Positions 11,835 through 23,529 of a DNA stretch of 64,000 nt are shown here, in pieces. Numbering within the stretch: position 1 is the first letter of the stretch; every line of letters starts with the position of its first letter. The notes under the pieces are model-generated. The model had not been told where the DNA came from, did not search any database, and saw only the letters and a program-made list of their open reading frames with translations. Source of the stretch: Polytrichum commune (taxonomy: Eukaryota; Streptophyta; Polytrichopsida; Polytrichales; Polytrichaceae); the NCBI GenBank assembly GCA_950295325.1, contig OX485804.1, positions 27,592,001 to 27,656,000 on the forward strand. Reading direction: 5' to 3'. The position numbers were made by a program, and so were the translations under genes.

Positions 11835-12545
11835 TGGAGTAATGGCACTTGTCAAGTACACTAAATGTCATATGTAGTGTGACTTACTATGTGGAATTAC
11901 GCAATGCTATATCTATTTACTGTACATCTCATATTTTACCAACAAATGTTAAATTCGTAGTTTGGACATTATAGAACATTGACAACTTTACTTTGTAAGA
12001 AATTATTCCAATAGTATAACGATATAGCACTGTGTAAATCCAAATAGCAAGTCACACTAAATATCATATTTGGTGTACTGGAGATGGTCCTGAAGGCATC
12101 ACATCAGTTTAAGTGCACTAAATATATTATTTAGTGGCACTTACTATTTGGAATTATGCAATGCTATGTCTATTTATTGTATATCTCATATTTTACCAAC
12201 AATTGTCAAATTGGTTGTTTGGACATTATCAAACACTAACAACTTTACTTGGCAAAAGATTACATCAGTGGTAAAAAAATATAGCATTGTGTAACTCCAA
12301 ACAGTAAGTAACACTGATATTTAGTGTACACCGTTTATGGTATTTAGTGTCACTTACTACTTGGAGTTGAATTGTGCTATAATTGTTACCATGGATCTTA
12401 TTTTTTATCGACAAAGATCAAATTGGTTGTTTGGACACTATATAACATTAAAATATTTACTTGATAAACATTTACATTGACAATATAATATTATAGCAAT
12501 GTGTAATTCCAAATAGCAAGTGACACTAAATACTGTAAACAATGT
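11835..12545. repeat. Three tandem copies of an AT-rich MITE
   Basis: Three similar units start near 11835, 12110 and 12330. Each opens with a TAGTGTCACTTACTATTTGGAATTA-type end and closes with the reverse complement (GTAATTCCAAATAGCAAGTG). Shared internal blocks include CTCATATTTTACCAACAA and TTGGTTGTTTGGACA. The family has CACTAAATAT termini. Tandem triplication of a MITE suggests repeated insertion at one target or unequal exchange. Confidence 0.75.
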
Positions 12546-12559
12546 AGTGATCTAGAGCA

Positions 12560-13285
12560 TTGGGCTTCATCAACAAAGCAATGCTACAACCACATAAGAT
12601 GACAAGCTTATGATGCCCAAATGAAAACTTGTGAAGACATAGCACTGCTACCAACCACCAATACATGACCAACATTTATGTCATTTTGGATACAAAACAA
12701 AAGTTTACATGAAATTTGGGATCTTATATGACCCCAACAACATCTAGGGGTCAAGTCAGTGATTGCAATCCGGCCCCTCTTTGAAAGGTCGATCCACATT
12801 TTGTTGGTCAAGAGATGGGAATGGCACCACAACAACACCATAATGATCTTTATTAAATGTTAATAACCTACATGTTTTTGCCATCTCTTACATTTCTAAA
12901 TGTCAATAGAATCACACAATTATCATCTAATTTGTAAAATTTGTCATGGAGAACAGTGGATTTCCTCCACATGCTATACAATGGTATGGTGTAGATGAGG
13001 ATCAAGTTCAATTCACTCATGGGGCCTTGTTGACCTCAAAATGATGGTGTAGTAAGGGATCACCAAAAAAACCAAATAGGGAACCGCAAGTGGTTAGATA
13101 CTCATTAAGGGGATAAACATTTCCAAGAGCCTTTCCTAAATGGTCTTAAGCCAAGAAAGAAAGAAAGAATAACCAATGTTGGTAATAATAATTGACGTAA
13201 ATTTTATCATGTTGGCCCTGCTTTGTTCAAGTGTCCCTTTGGTACAAGGAAGGGGATTCGGTGGTTAAGTGGGGGTTGCTTTATC
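12560..13285. other. Anonymous intergenic DNA
   Basis: No gene, RNA or structured repeat was recognised between the MITE array and the LINE remnant. Confidence 0.5.
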
Positions 13286-13850
13286 TCAAAGGGGGGGGGG
13301 GGGGGGGGGAGGACACGGGTATTTGTTTGTTGTCTAGTTTTTGTTTGTTTAAGACCATGTATGTGAAGTATTTAATAGCTATCATGTGTTTATTTTTCAT
13401 TAACTTTTGATGGAAGTCAAGGGTTTGTGTAGACTATGGAGTTCTTTGAGGCTATTTTAAGGGGTTCGCGTTCCACCCTTGTGTGTGATTTTATTTTTCT
13501 TTCCAGTTAGTGGATTGTATTTGTTTATTTTGGTTTGGATGGCTTGTGTGATAAATCTATCGTGGGAATGTAAATTCAATTATTTGTGTGGAGAGGTCAG
13601 GTGTGGGTAATAGTGGACATGTTTGTTCTATTGTCGCTCTGTGTATGTAGATAATTTTTGGACGTAGTTTGGCAAGGCATACACATTTTGAGGTATTGCA
13701 TGTGCAACTAAGTATCCATAGTGGGAGTTGTCTTAGGGTATGTTGTTTTTTGTACCGGGGTCAATGAAGGTGAAGTATCTTGTGTGTGCATGATTTGAGT
13801 AGGTTGGTTAGTAGGTGGACATCAACATTGTGTCTTGCTATCTAAGTCCT
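13286..13850 (-). pseudogene. LINE ORF2 C-terminus, decayed
   Basis: The minus strand gives scattered but collinear blocks of the same LINE C-terminus seen at 1838-2365. They are FLKGLR near 13845, TRYFTFIDPGTKNNI, LRPKII, IIEFTF, and AIKYFTYMVLNKQKLDNKQ close to the end. The run of 19 G at 13291-13309 is the proline-coding C tract that closes the frame. Stops and frame changes show it is dead. Its upstream half is the RNase H segment at 14630-15410; the DNA between includes a tRNA gene and a hAT MITE. Confidence 0.65.
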
Positions 13851-14001
13851 TTCAGGAATTTGTCGAGGATGAGGCTTATAGCCTCTTCCCGAAATCCCGC
13901 CCTCTCAGGCGGCCACGTCACCTCAAAATTTAAAATTTTTTTACCTCGAGTATCAGAGGGTGGACATACTCCGAAAAATTTCAAAAAATATATCCACGTG
14001 T

Positions 14002-14074
14002 CGCCACCCCAGGGGCTCGAACCCTGGACCACAAGGTTAAGAGCCTTGCGCTCTACCAACTGAGCTAGGACGGC
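14002..14074 (-). tRNA. tRNA-Lys (anticodon CTT)
   Basis: The minus strand folds into a complete 73-nt cloverleaf. The acceptor stem is GCCGTCC/GGGTGGC with two G-U type pairs, the D stem GCTC/GAGC, the anticodon stem CAAGG/CCTTG with loop CTCTTAA, and the T stem CAGGG/CCCTG with loop TTCGAGC. The A box (TAGCTCAGTTGG) and B box (GGTTCGAGCC) are intact. A T6 run about 15 bases past the 3' end could stop RNA polymerase III. It sits between LINE fragments, so a recently transposed or retro-copied gene is possible. Confidence 0.88.
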
Positions 14075-14308
14075 ATGGGGATTCGAAACCAAGACCTCCC
14101 TCTCACGACCAACCACTTGTCACCAAGCTGTCACCGAGGACAGGCGACCATGGTCACAAGAGTGTCACCTCCAACTATGTGCTGCTGAGGCTAAAATTGT
14201 AAACATACACTTAGCATTAAGATTGCTCGATTCACTTTCAATCCACCATTCCCCTGCAACATGAGTGATCACTTTGGTAGACTCTGCAAATTGGTCGATG
14301 ATCGTTGT

Positions 14309-14540
14309 CTTGGGAATTTTGGGCATAATCGGTCGAGATCCAAGTGTTTCCAAGCAGTGATGGGGGAGATTTTGGGGCATAATCGGTTGAGATCCTAGTG
14401 TTTGCAAATCCAAACCGGTTACATGTTGACATCCTTTGGTTTTTCTATATTAATTTGAGGTATATTCCATGAATTCCTCTAAAGTGGTTTGGTAATTCTC
14501 CTCAAGTCTTGAACTTCAACCAGTTATTTTTCAAATTCAT
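14309..14540 (-). mobile_element. hAT-like MITE, copies partly duplicated
   Basis: A terminus CAGTGATGGGGGAGATTTT at 14355 opens the copy, and the AACCGGTT-containing body extends to about 14540, where the other end is lost. A second, 46-base piece of the same terminal region (GGGCATAATCGGTCGAGATC) lies just outside at 14309-14354. This suggests one copy inserted into another, or a local duplication. Confidence 0.65.
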
Positions 14541-14629
14541 GTACAAATGGGGTTTATGTGTATGTGGGGCTTAAATTGGTTTTTTCAGTGGTTACTCATG
14601 TATTGTGCAGAACGATATTCAATAATTTA

Positions 14630-15410
14630 TGTTATTTGGGTGTCTAAAGTGTGTGTGGTTTTCCAGTAATGGGTGGAGAGTGTTTGGTTGATTTGGTCAT
14701 TATTTATCCATTTTTTTGCTTAGAGGAATTTTTGGGCATGTTTGATTGTGAGTTTGTGGTTGAAGGGGGGGTTTGGTTAGTTTGTAGGAGATAGTGTGTG
14801 CTACGTGTATGTGGGGCATTGGGCTTATGGTGCTTTTGAGGACAATGTCGTTTGCTAATGTGTCTGCTATTTTGTTGCCTTGATTTCATGTGTGTTCTCA
14901 TGACTTTATGTATGGTGACTTTGTATTGGGACTACGTGATTTTGTGTACTATGGAGGCTATTAGAGTTTGTCTAGGTGGTTTTGTTGGGTGGACGGGCCT
15001 CAGATGTGGTTCCTTATGAGGTATATATTATTAAGGTTGTTGGTAAATAGGTATATGTATGTCATGGGGGGTAATTTGGGCATTGGCTAATGCTAACCAC
15101 ATGGCATATAGTTTTGCGCACAATATGTTTTGGAATCCCGGAAGTCTTTCTACTAGTTGCATGTTTTTGATTGGGTCGTACACTCTTGAGCTTGCTATAC
15201 TACGAGTGCTATTACCGTCAGGTGGTATGAATAATTTCTTTGTGTATATACTGTGAAGGGATTTTTGCTTGTGGTATTCGTGGGATGGGAGGGACAAGTC
15301 CATGGTTGAGGCATAAATGTCAGCCAGAGACGGAGGGCAAACCCATCTCAACCCTCCAACTAAGTCGGCATCTATGCATTGACCTCTTCCACAAATCTTC
15401 GCCATTGCTT
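14630..15410 (-). pseudogene. LINE ORF2 RNase H segment, decayed
   Basis: On the minus strand the longest open piece (about 15405 to 15031) reads LFIPPDGNSTRSIASSRVYD, LVERLPGFQNILCAKLYAMWLALANAQ and TPHDIHI, the pattern of a retroelement RNase H: first strand, then the E-containing helix, here carrying Lys in place of Glu. Further minus-strand blocks near 14704-14901 fit the tail of the same domain. Frame breaks and altered key residues mean it is not active. It is the upstream part of the LINE whose C-terminus lies at 13286-13850. Confidence 0.65.
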
Positions 15411-15630
15411 GATTCTACATGTACACATGGTCTATTTCTAGCGAGTCAAAATGTACGTATGCAAATAGTACCAAACCAGACAAGAAAACACAGTGTGGTT
15501 TTCTTGACAAATCCATAATTAGCATCAATTAGGATTTCATTACTCGTCCATTATTGCCGGCACAGTGGCACTTGCCATACCTATTATATTTTATTTTCCA
15601 ATACCTTAACATTGATGGCTTAAGATAGAT

Positions 15631-15860
15631 CAATGAACAGGGAGAATTGACCGCTAGTTACAGATGAACAGGTTGAGTTTGAGAAATAACCGGTTGAAGT
15701 TCAAGCCTTCGGGAAAGATTACTCATTGTTTTCGATAAATTTCAAAAATATAACTCAAATCAATAAAGAAAAGAAAAAAGATGTCACCATGTAACCGGTT
15801 GGACTTGGAATCCTTGGATCTCGACCGATAATGCCTAAAAATGGTGCGGCTTCCTAACTC
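15631..15860 (+). mobile_element. hAT-like MITE, 3' end degraded
   Basis: The copy begins CAATGAACAGGGAGA and carries the family's two AACCGGTT boxes and TCTCGACCGATAATGCC near the end. The final CTCCCCGGACACTG is not recognisable, so no target duplication can be scored. Confidence 0.65.
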
Positions 15861-16242
15861 ATCCATCATCCATGAAAATATGTGTTCACTTATTCGTAAG
15901 GAGTCTCATATGAAAAGTTACCATAGTGACATAAAATACCATATGACACTAATATCATATTTAGTGCAACAATACACCCCACCGGCACCCGGATCCCATT
16001 TACTCCAAGTTGGGCAAGGATCTTTGGAAATCTTGTGTGCCTTGGGTGGACGGTTGAGATGGCCGGACACTACACCATCCATATCGAGCTATGTCCTGCC
16101 CACATTGTTGCATGTAGCTTGCTTGACTGGACGGAACCATGGACGGAGTCAACTCTAATGACATTAGTCATCCTTTGAGCCACGGACCTTCCTTGGACAC
16201 ATTCCCTACTCTTATTTCCTCGAATCCGCACCACATTTATCA

Positions 16243-16455
16243 ATGTGTTATGCAGTTGATATAGACTAATGTGTTATGCATTAGATTCATATTCAAAAAT
16301 GTGTTATGCATTAGATCCATATCCAAAAATTTGTTATCCACCAGACCCTGATCCAAAAATGTGTTATGCACTAGATCGAGATCCAAAAATGTGTTATGTA
16401 CCAAATCCAGATAAAAAAAAATGTGTTATGTACCATACTAGATCCAAAAATATGT
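16243..16455. repeat. 30-bp tandem repeat, about seven units
   Basis: Units follow the pattern ATGTGTTATGCATTAGATCC plus ATATCCAAAA. The 30-bp period keeps one frame open on the + strand, giving a repeated decapeptide of the form MCYALDPDPK. There is no sign of a gene around it, so the open frame is probably a by-product of the period. Confidence 0.8.
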
Positions 16456-16859
16456 CATGAGTACATATTCATGGTCCTCCCTACACTTAGAAATGTAGCT
16501 CCCATATAGTGTTGAACTAATGAGAAACATTGCATTTGTTTAAAAATCAACATTTGTGCCCTTTTTGTGCTTGGGGACACTAATATCTACCAAACTCTGC
16601 ACATAACTAACATACACCTTTATGTAAACTGCTTCTCTTTGGTTTGCATCACTTTCCAGATCAACTCATAATCAAGGAATGAACAACTATTAAACACTTA
16701 GCAATAAATTCTACCAAAATAACATCATGGAGACAATATATGGAGAATCTCCTTATTTTTAAGTAAATGAAGGAATCCAATGACGTTGGTATTGTGAGCA
16801 GAGTGATTGTGGTTTTGTATCAATGCATCGCAGTGACACACTCACAGGCACTTTGAGCA

Positions 16860-17290
16860 TATAAAAAGTATGCTAAACAGCGTGTTTAGTGTCACCAATT
16901 ATATTTGTCTTGCTCAATACTAATTGTAAACTGCCCGTGTAGTGTCACCAACACTAAATATAAACCTAAAATTATTTGTCATTCCTTGTAAAAAAAACAT
17001 TTGGGCATTATATATTTACAACATTGCAATTACCGTCACTAATAAGCGATCCTTTATCCAAATTTCAATCTACCACGACAATATTCCATTACTTAAATGC
17101 TAGGATGTAGAATATACCAAACTTTTGTTCCAATAGTTGGCATTTAGATGATCTAACAGTAACTTGAGATGACAATTCTGTAAACTTATTCACAAGAGGT
17201 GTCATTGAAAAAATTACCACTGTGACATAAAATGCCATATTACACTATTTACATTATTTAGTGTAGATTCCCTAGCTATAATGTGGTCGA
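16860..17290. repeat. CACTAAATA-type MITE cluster
   Basis: The segment 16880-16965 (TTGTCTTGCTCAATACTAAT inside) matches, inverted, the insertion in intron 3 of the hydrolase gene at 45975-46075. The segment 17195-17275 resembles 15920-15975 (GTGACATAAAATNCCATAT). All share TAGTGTCAC/GTGACACTA ends. Confidence 0.55.
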
Positions 17291-17423
17291 ATGCCCGAAC
17301 TTCCTTGTGAGTGTGTACAGTGTGTTAGGGGAGGTATTTTGTGTTGCTGCATTAATATGCATTTAAGCCTGTGTTGTTTTTCCAAAGATATTTAAGAACC
17401 AAGATGAACCTTGCATTTAAGGT

Positions 17424-17803
17424 TGTAACAACCAATGTGGGACCGGTATATAGGTGAATGCATGGGTATCAATAAATTATCATATCATAGGACTTTCCTA
17501 TGGGTACCAGAAATAATATTGATATTGATCAACAACGGTATTTGGTGGGTGTCTCAAGATGAGTGAATCTTTGTAGACCCAAGTTATGATTTGGGTCAAT
17601 ATCATTCCATATCATATTGATAATAAGGTGATTTACCTCAGGTATGGAGGTTCATGCATTATATATAGATCCAAATAGATTAGAACACAAGAATATCCTC
17701 TAATATGACATACCCCCTATTAGAATAAGAAAAATATCCAAATCCTTGTTATGAATACCCAATGGTATAAAGAAAAGATGATACTAGTCCAAAATTGGTT
17801 ACA
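17424..17803 (+). mobile_element. Probable LTR with adjacent primer-binding site
   Basis: The segment starts TGTAACAACC and ends GGTTACA, so it is bounded by TG...CA with short inverted ends. Two bases later, ATGGTTCCAG is a degenerate match to the initiator-tRNA-Met primer site used by many plant LTR retrotransposons. No gag/pol frame or second LTR was found, so this is a remnant. Confidence 0.5.
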
Positions 17804-19496
17804 ACATGGTTCCAGTTAGAGTTCATCAGCCTAATATCTTTAGTGGACACTCTTGTGAAAGGGATCTAAATCTAAATAAGTGGCATGTATGATAACTAGT
17901 TTGACCTATGCTATCCCGACCCATTGCACCCATGGTCCCTACATCTTTTGGAATGGCGAGGAATGGTGGGGGCAATTGCCCCTACCACCACTAGTTATTC
18001 ATTGTAGATTATATTTAGTTGTTATGGAAGTCACGCACATGTTATACATTGGTGATTGAAACAACTATCCATAAATTTAACTTTGATAATGAGATAATGA
18101 GACATGCTATTCATATGAGTTCTAAAACTTGTGAGGAAACTGGCTATCGTCTCGATTTGGATTTGTTAATCATCTTATACTAATTACATGTTTACTATGT
18201 AAGGAACATTGTGTAGAGTTTTAAAAATTGTCCTTGCGGTTGAGGTTGAGGTTGGGGTTGGGGTTTTCTTTCTTTGCTTAGATTTCCATGGAAATGGCAT
18301 AGTAAATACTATCCACAACCCTAAAGTTACCCTAAACCCTTAATTCCATGAACCCTCCTACACCGTGTGATTAACCACCCTCGTGGTGGTTGTTCATGCT
18401 CACATGGCATCACTAGAGAGCTTGAATCAATGCCAAGGTCCAGGGAGAAAGTTGAGGAGGCAACCACTTTAACACTACAATCCAAAGCCAACAAGGATAA
18501 TAAGCACTTTACTTTCCCTCTCAAGGACAATTTCTAAACTAATAATAAATTGCATTTTAGAACACCGATCCCACCATCAACCACAATGATTAAAAAAATT
18601 CACTTAAGACAAGAGTGCATGAAAACACCATATATATGATTGATTTTGGTAGTTAACCACGACCACAACCACCCTTGTAGTGTGAACAACCTTCAAGAAT
18701 CTCGGCAATCGTCTTGCGTCACTTCAAGAAAGATGGAAGTCTACCACTATGTTAAATTTGTAGATTTGCCAATGATGTAGGACAAGTTTTTGGTGAAGCA
18801 CGTCAATTACCCTTGACCTATATGCTTGTCATAATCTAATAATAGAAAATATTTAACTGCTTCAAATAGAAATTATTCCTACCTTCCCAAGCTTATGAAG
18901 TGTTGTTTTGAGTGCATTTCAATCAATGTTGGTTGTGAAATTTTCATGGACAAGTTTTAAGATTAAAGTAGGATATATCCATAGGATTTTGAAACATGGA
19001 TGATGAGCTATACTTAGGGAAAATAAGCACATAATATACCCTCTAGATTTTTCATACTATATCTTTCAGAGGAAGGGGTGCACACGTAAAATGTCATGTT
19101 TTACCCCCATAAAAGAACTTTGACCAATCAGATTCACCTTGGAAAATGAGTGGAATGCTTGTGTAATCTAGTACATGGGAATGACTCAATAATCGAGCAC
19201 TTCTACACATTCTCATGCGAAAATGTGCAAAACACAATGGGCTAGTCACCTTGTAGTTGGAGTATGTGAATTATCCCATAGTTTTATGTCTAATATATAA
19301 AGAATTCCTCAAAAATCAAAGAGTGTTCAAAAACTAAATTGAAAATTTGATGTGAACACATTGAAGACTATGTTCACAAGAACCTAAGAATATTTCACTT
19401 CTACCAAAACAAACAATGTGGATGTTGAAGCAAAGTTCCATGCATTGGAGTGGCAATCATTGATTGCAATCAAGACCTTCAAATGATCCCATGACA
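17804..19496. other. Anonymous AT-rich DNA with one dispersed-repeat fragment
   Basis: About 18085-18200 matches, inverted, the dispersed repeat described at 30848-31430. A short GTTGAG/GTTGGG tandem lies at 18238-18262. No gene was recognised. Confidence 0.5.
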
Positions 19497-19665
19497 ATAT
19501 TAAGCAATGTGCATTCATTCATGTGGGCCTTGAGAACATAACCATGGGATGCCTCAACCTAGTGTAGATTCATACTTAATCTAAGTCTCCTTGCGCTAGG
19601 TTGGGGCATCCTTGGTTATATTCTTAGGGTCCACATGAGCAAACGCACACTGCTTAAAAATGTTA
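19497..19665. repeat. Foldback MITE, family copy 2
   Basis: The left arm (TTGAGAACATAACCATGGGA near 19531) and right arm (reverse complement near 19600-19635) form a hairpin with the same layout as 3548-3698, including the GGATGCCTCAACC/GGTTGGGGCATCC pairing. Confidence 0.75.
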
Positions 19666-21179
19666 TGCCAACACAATAAAAACATGACCACTTTCCATTT
19701 AAATATTCCAATTATCTCCAAATTACACGTATCATATGTCTATGGATCACTAGATATCCATGTTGGCTTGACATTTATAGTAATTTTGGTTGTGAGTGTT
19801 GAATGGGTTAGGTGGGGTTCATGTAAGGGTTATGGGTGTTAAGTGACTTGTTTTCTTAACTAGAACCCTATGGTTTGGTGAAGATCAAAGAGCAAACATC
19901 ATAAAGACACATGTTGCAAAGACATTGGACTACGTCTTCAAATATCAATAATTACTCTACACTCAATAGTCAACACAATTGGATGACTTATGTATCCAGT
20001 TAAAAATCAACAAACATGCACTTATGATAACTGTAACTAAATCAAGGGAGATCCGATTTTCAGTACGGGTTTTACAAATATTTCATCGTAGATTTGCGAA
20101 TGCAACACAAATTATGTTTTGTGAATCTAATTGATAGAAGTCGAAGAACGTGAAAAGCGAACCAAATAACACCCACCCACATACCTTACTGCATGATTTC
20201 TCCATCAACCAGAAGATGGTTGCAAATTGGGAAGGTTAGGGCCGGGGTTAGAGGCGTTTCTATCCCCTAAAGAATTTGCATGCCATGTGCTTGCGGTAGA
20301 TTACACTTCTCCTGATGTGGATAAACATATCATCGGCTGGATGCATGGCTGGTGGGATAAGTGACGAGACAGTTGGCATGAAGTTGAGACTCTTTGTCAG
20401 AAATTGGGAAGTTAGGTAGGTTTTATCATGGCCTCTCCCATTTGATATTACGGCTGCTGTTATCTGATCTCACTCAAAGGGATTGTAGTAGATTTAACCG
20501 TCTACATTTCATACCACGTATTGATATGAAAGCACTTTTAAGGCGTGGATTAAGTGAGCCATCAATGCTGAAAGGGGTTATGAGGATACAACGCAGGTTT
20601 CTTGGCCCACCACAATTAAGCCATGCCAAACGCTCATTACACAACCAAATCTAAGAAAATTAAAAGAGACAGCCATTAAAAGGTAGAGATGCCTGTTTGT
20701 GGAGAGGCCATGGCATGATGGCACAAACATCCATGCAGAGATCTAATTTTCTCTGCAAGTAGGAAAAATTAGGGGCTTTCCTCTCCCATTTGGTTGATAT
20801 TAACATCAAGTTGTTTGCCACGTGTCAGCCAGTGAGATCAGCTATTCCATGCTCTGTTTTTGCAGACTGTTGTTGTAGAGAATTGCTGCCTAGTATGAAA
20901 GTCAACCCTACTATGTTTGAAGAATTGAAAAATGAATCAGATTCTTATATCTAATTTGTAGCCTACCTCCAAGCTATGCGTTACTAGATAATGTTGGTCC
21001 TTATAAGTTACAAGCTTATTGCTTCCACAATCCTGTACAAGAGTGCATGTAGTTCTACATGTGCTAATGTCCTGGTGTATCTCCCTACATGGAATCGCAA
21101 AGACTGTCAGTTCAAGTTCCAGACTATTTTGAATAGAGAGTGCAAAAGTTGTAAGAGTTCAAAGTGAAGATTATCTTAC
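19666..21179. other. Anonymous intergenic DNA
   Basis: An 86-codon open stretch at 20394-20654 lacks an ATG start and recognisable motifs. Nothing else was seen. Confidence 0.45.
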
Positions 21180-21950
21180 TTCTTGAGTGATGATCCCATA
21201 CATCCTCACAATTGTGCAATTATTATTTAACCCTAGACTAGGGTCTATAACTTAAACACATAGTCAAACCTTGTTGCAACACATTATGTCTTCTTGGTGT
21301 CCATTCTTAATTCCAAGTCTTGCCATGGACCTCTCATACATAGGTGTGCGAACCACTAGAGAATCTCGAATTAATCATGTAACTTTTTGCATCTCTTAGC
21401 TCCATTTCTAAAGCTCGATTCAATGACCATCTTCGGGACTCACAAATGCTTAGGCTTGGATGAGACAATACCCAAGTTGATCAAACAGTCAACGATGTTG
21501 GTGGAGTTGAAATGCTGCACAATCTAAAGGATGCATAAGATAGATGTGTGTTATTTAAATACTAAATTTCTCTCTGGACCCACTTCTTGTAGGATATGAA
21601 ACACGCAATAAGTGTGAGATGATTAACAAATCCAAGTCATTCTCATAACCATTTGTTGAGTCATATTTTGTTGAAGCTTCTACGAAGTATATCTTATTCA
21701 TTATCAAAGTGAAGACTCTCTTGCTCATTAAGTGATTATATATGTCCCCGCCAATCCTAACTATTAACCCTAGTATGGTTAGTGTGTTGTGAACACGTAG
21801 TCTAATCTTTTTTACACATGCATCTTTTTGGTGGCCGTTCTTAGATCCACGCCTAACCACATACCACTCAAACATGGGTGTCCATATTATTGCTATGTCG
21901 GAACTTGGATTCACATCTACCTTACCTTAATTCCTTTTCCAATCCCAGCC
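21180..21950 (+). repeat. Dispersed repeat R2, two partial copies
   Basis: The blocks 21180-21400 and 21575-21950 share phrases with 30848-31690, for example GAGATGATTAACAAATCCAA, GACCCACTTCTTGTAGGATA and a CATCTTTTTGGTGGCCGTTC-type segment. Orientation matches the 30.8-kb copy. The type of element is unknown. Confidence 0.5.
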
Positions 21951-22139
21951 TCACACTAAACAAGGAAAGAAAACTCAAGTAAATACGAAAGATTGAACTT
22001 GCAAAAAGCTCCCTTAGAATTGCATGATGATGTCACTCCTATTTCTTTTAGCTCTCTTCACTGGGTCATTTGAATTGTAACTTAGGTCTACCTCCTCTCA
22101 ACCTCCCAATTAGCAGGTCCATTCTCAAACTTAGCAAGC

Positions 22140-23529
22140 CGATTGACCTAAGCAGGCGTGGGATCATCGATGATGGGTGCGCGCCTGCATCAGGATCTTT
22201 CTAAAATACTTGATCACCGCACCATCAGAAGAAACTTTCTTAAAATGCCTCATGTGTGTAACACTTGTCAGAGTTGTCGGTACTAGTTGTAGACAGAGCT
22301 CTTCAAGGCGTCTGATCCAAAGCAGCTGGTAATCAGTACTTGGAATATGTGATACATTTGAGCGCCGAGTAACTCCAGGTGATTGAATGTTTCAGTCCAT
22401 GTGATGCGAGTGACAGGACCATTATAGGTAGGCAGTTATTCCGCTGAGAGATCGATGAAACATCGGGGTTTCGAAGCCAGTAAGTGTATTAAGCGTAGTC
22501 TGGAGCTAATTGGTGATGGTTGTTAACTCAACAGGTACTAAACAGCTAGTTGGAAGTGGACAATGCCATTGATTTGCAGTCGAAGTTGTTAAGTTTCTGC
22601 AAAACTTGCGCTCTTCATAATCGATCTACATAAATTTTCTGTCTTCGAACCGTGACCCTAAGCTTCGCCCAGTCTGCATAAGCTGTTCAATAACCCTTCG
22701 CAGGCTATGTGGTTTTAGAGGTTAGGTCATCCGATATGCATATATGTTCCAACTTAAACCTAATTACAAGGAGTATAAACTTCGTAACGTAGGGGTTTCT
22801 GTCAGTTTGGTGAGAAGAAGAAGCGGCGCCTGCCTAGCTACCGCAAAAATATGTAATTGCATCACAACGAGGAGTTGATGCATACCGTCGGCGGTAGCCG
22901 ATTCATTCATCAACGTGTCAATGTCCTTGTCCGCTCCAATGATCTTGCACTGACTGGGCTCGGGATTGGACAGAATAGCGGCGCTAGCTGTAATCATGAA
23001 ACTTGAGTTGGACCTAATTTCTGTGTACGGTGCGCCTCTTTAATCTTTTCGCGCCCTGAGCACCTCATCTATGTCGATTAGGTGAGTGTATCATGTAGCG
23101 GATACTGATGAATTGCATTCAAATATCAATGTGATTCAGATGTTGCAGCTACTCTTGGATGAGTGTCTCTGAATGTGGGTTATGGTGCCTGCACAGTTAG
23201 CAGAACCTGCTGGTAAGCATGGCCTGAAACCATGGGGAGAAGATTAATTTTGCCGATTCTTCACATCATGTGGAGATAAGCCTAAATTAAGTCAGGAGGC
23301 CAGCCCGGTACTGCTGCAGATTCTACAAAGTGCGATTGACTGATTCAGTAGTAGCCTTCCTCATGTGCGGATCGGGAGAGCCAGAGATGATGAAGTTGAT
23401 GATCGACAGCGCCACAGGGATGGCATACTGGGTTCCAGCTGATGCCGCTGTAACTGTGGCAACTTCGAATATGGCACCCATCACGCCCTACAGGTGCACT
23501 TCTTCTTCTTCTTGTCCTTCCTCATTTTC
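22140..23529. other. Gene-free region upstream of the RRM gene
   Basis: This is less AT-rich than its surroundings and adjoins exon 1 of the RRM gene, so part of it is probably promoter and 5' leader. Two minus-strand stretches (22997-22764 and about 23490-23333) look mildly coding-like but cannot be joined in frame. Confidence 0.4.

Noticed and set aside
20394-20654. An 86-codon basic protein
   Set aside because: It begins at TTG, has stops just upstream and no motif.
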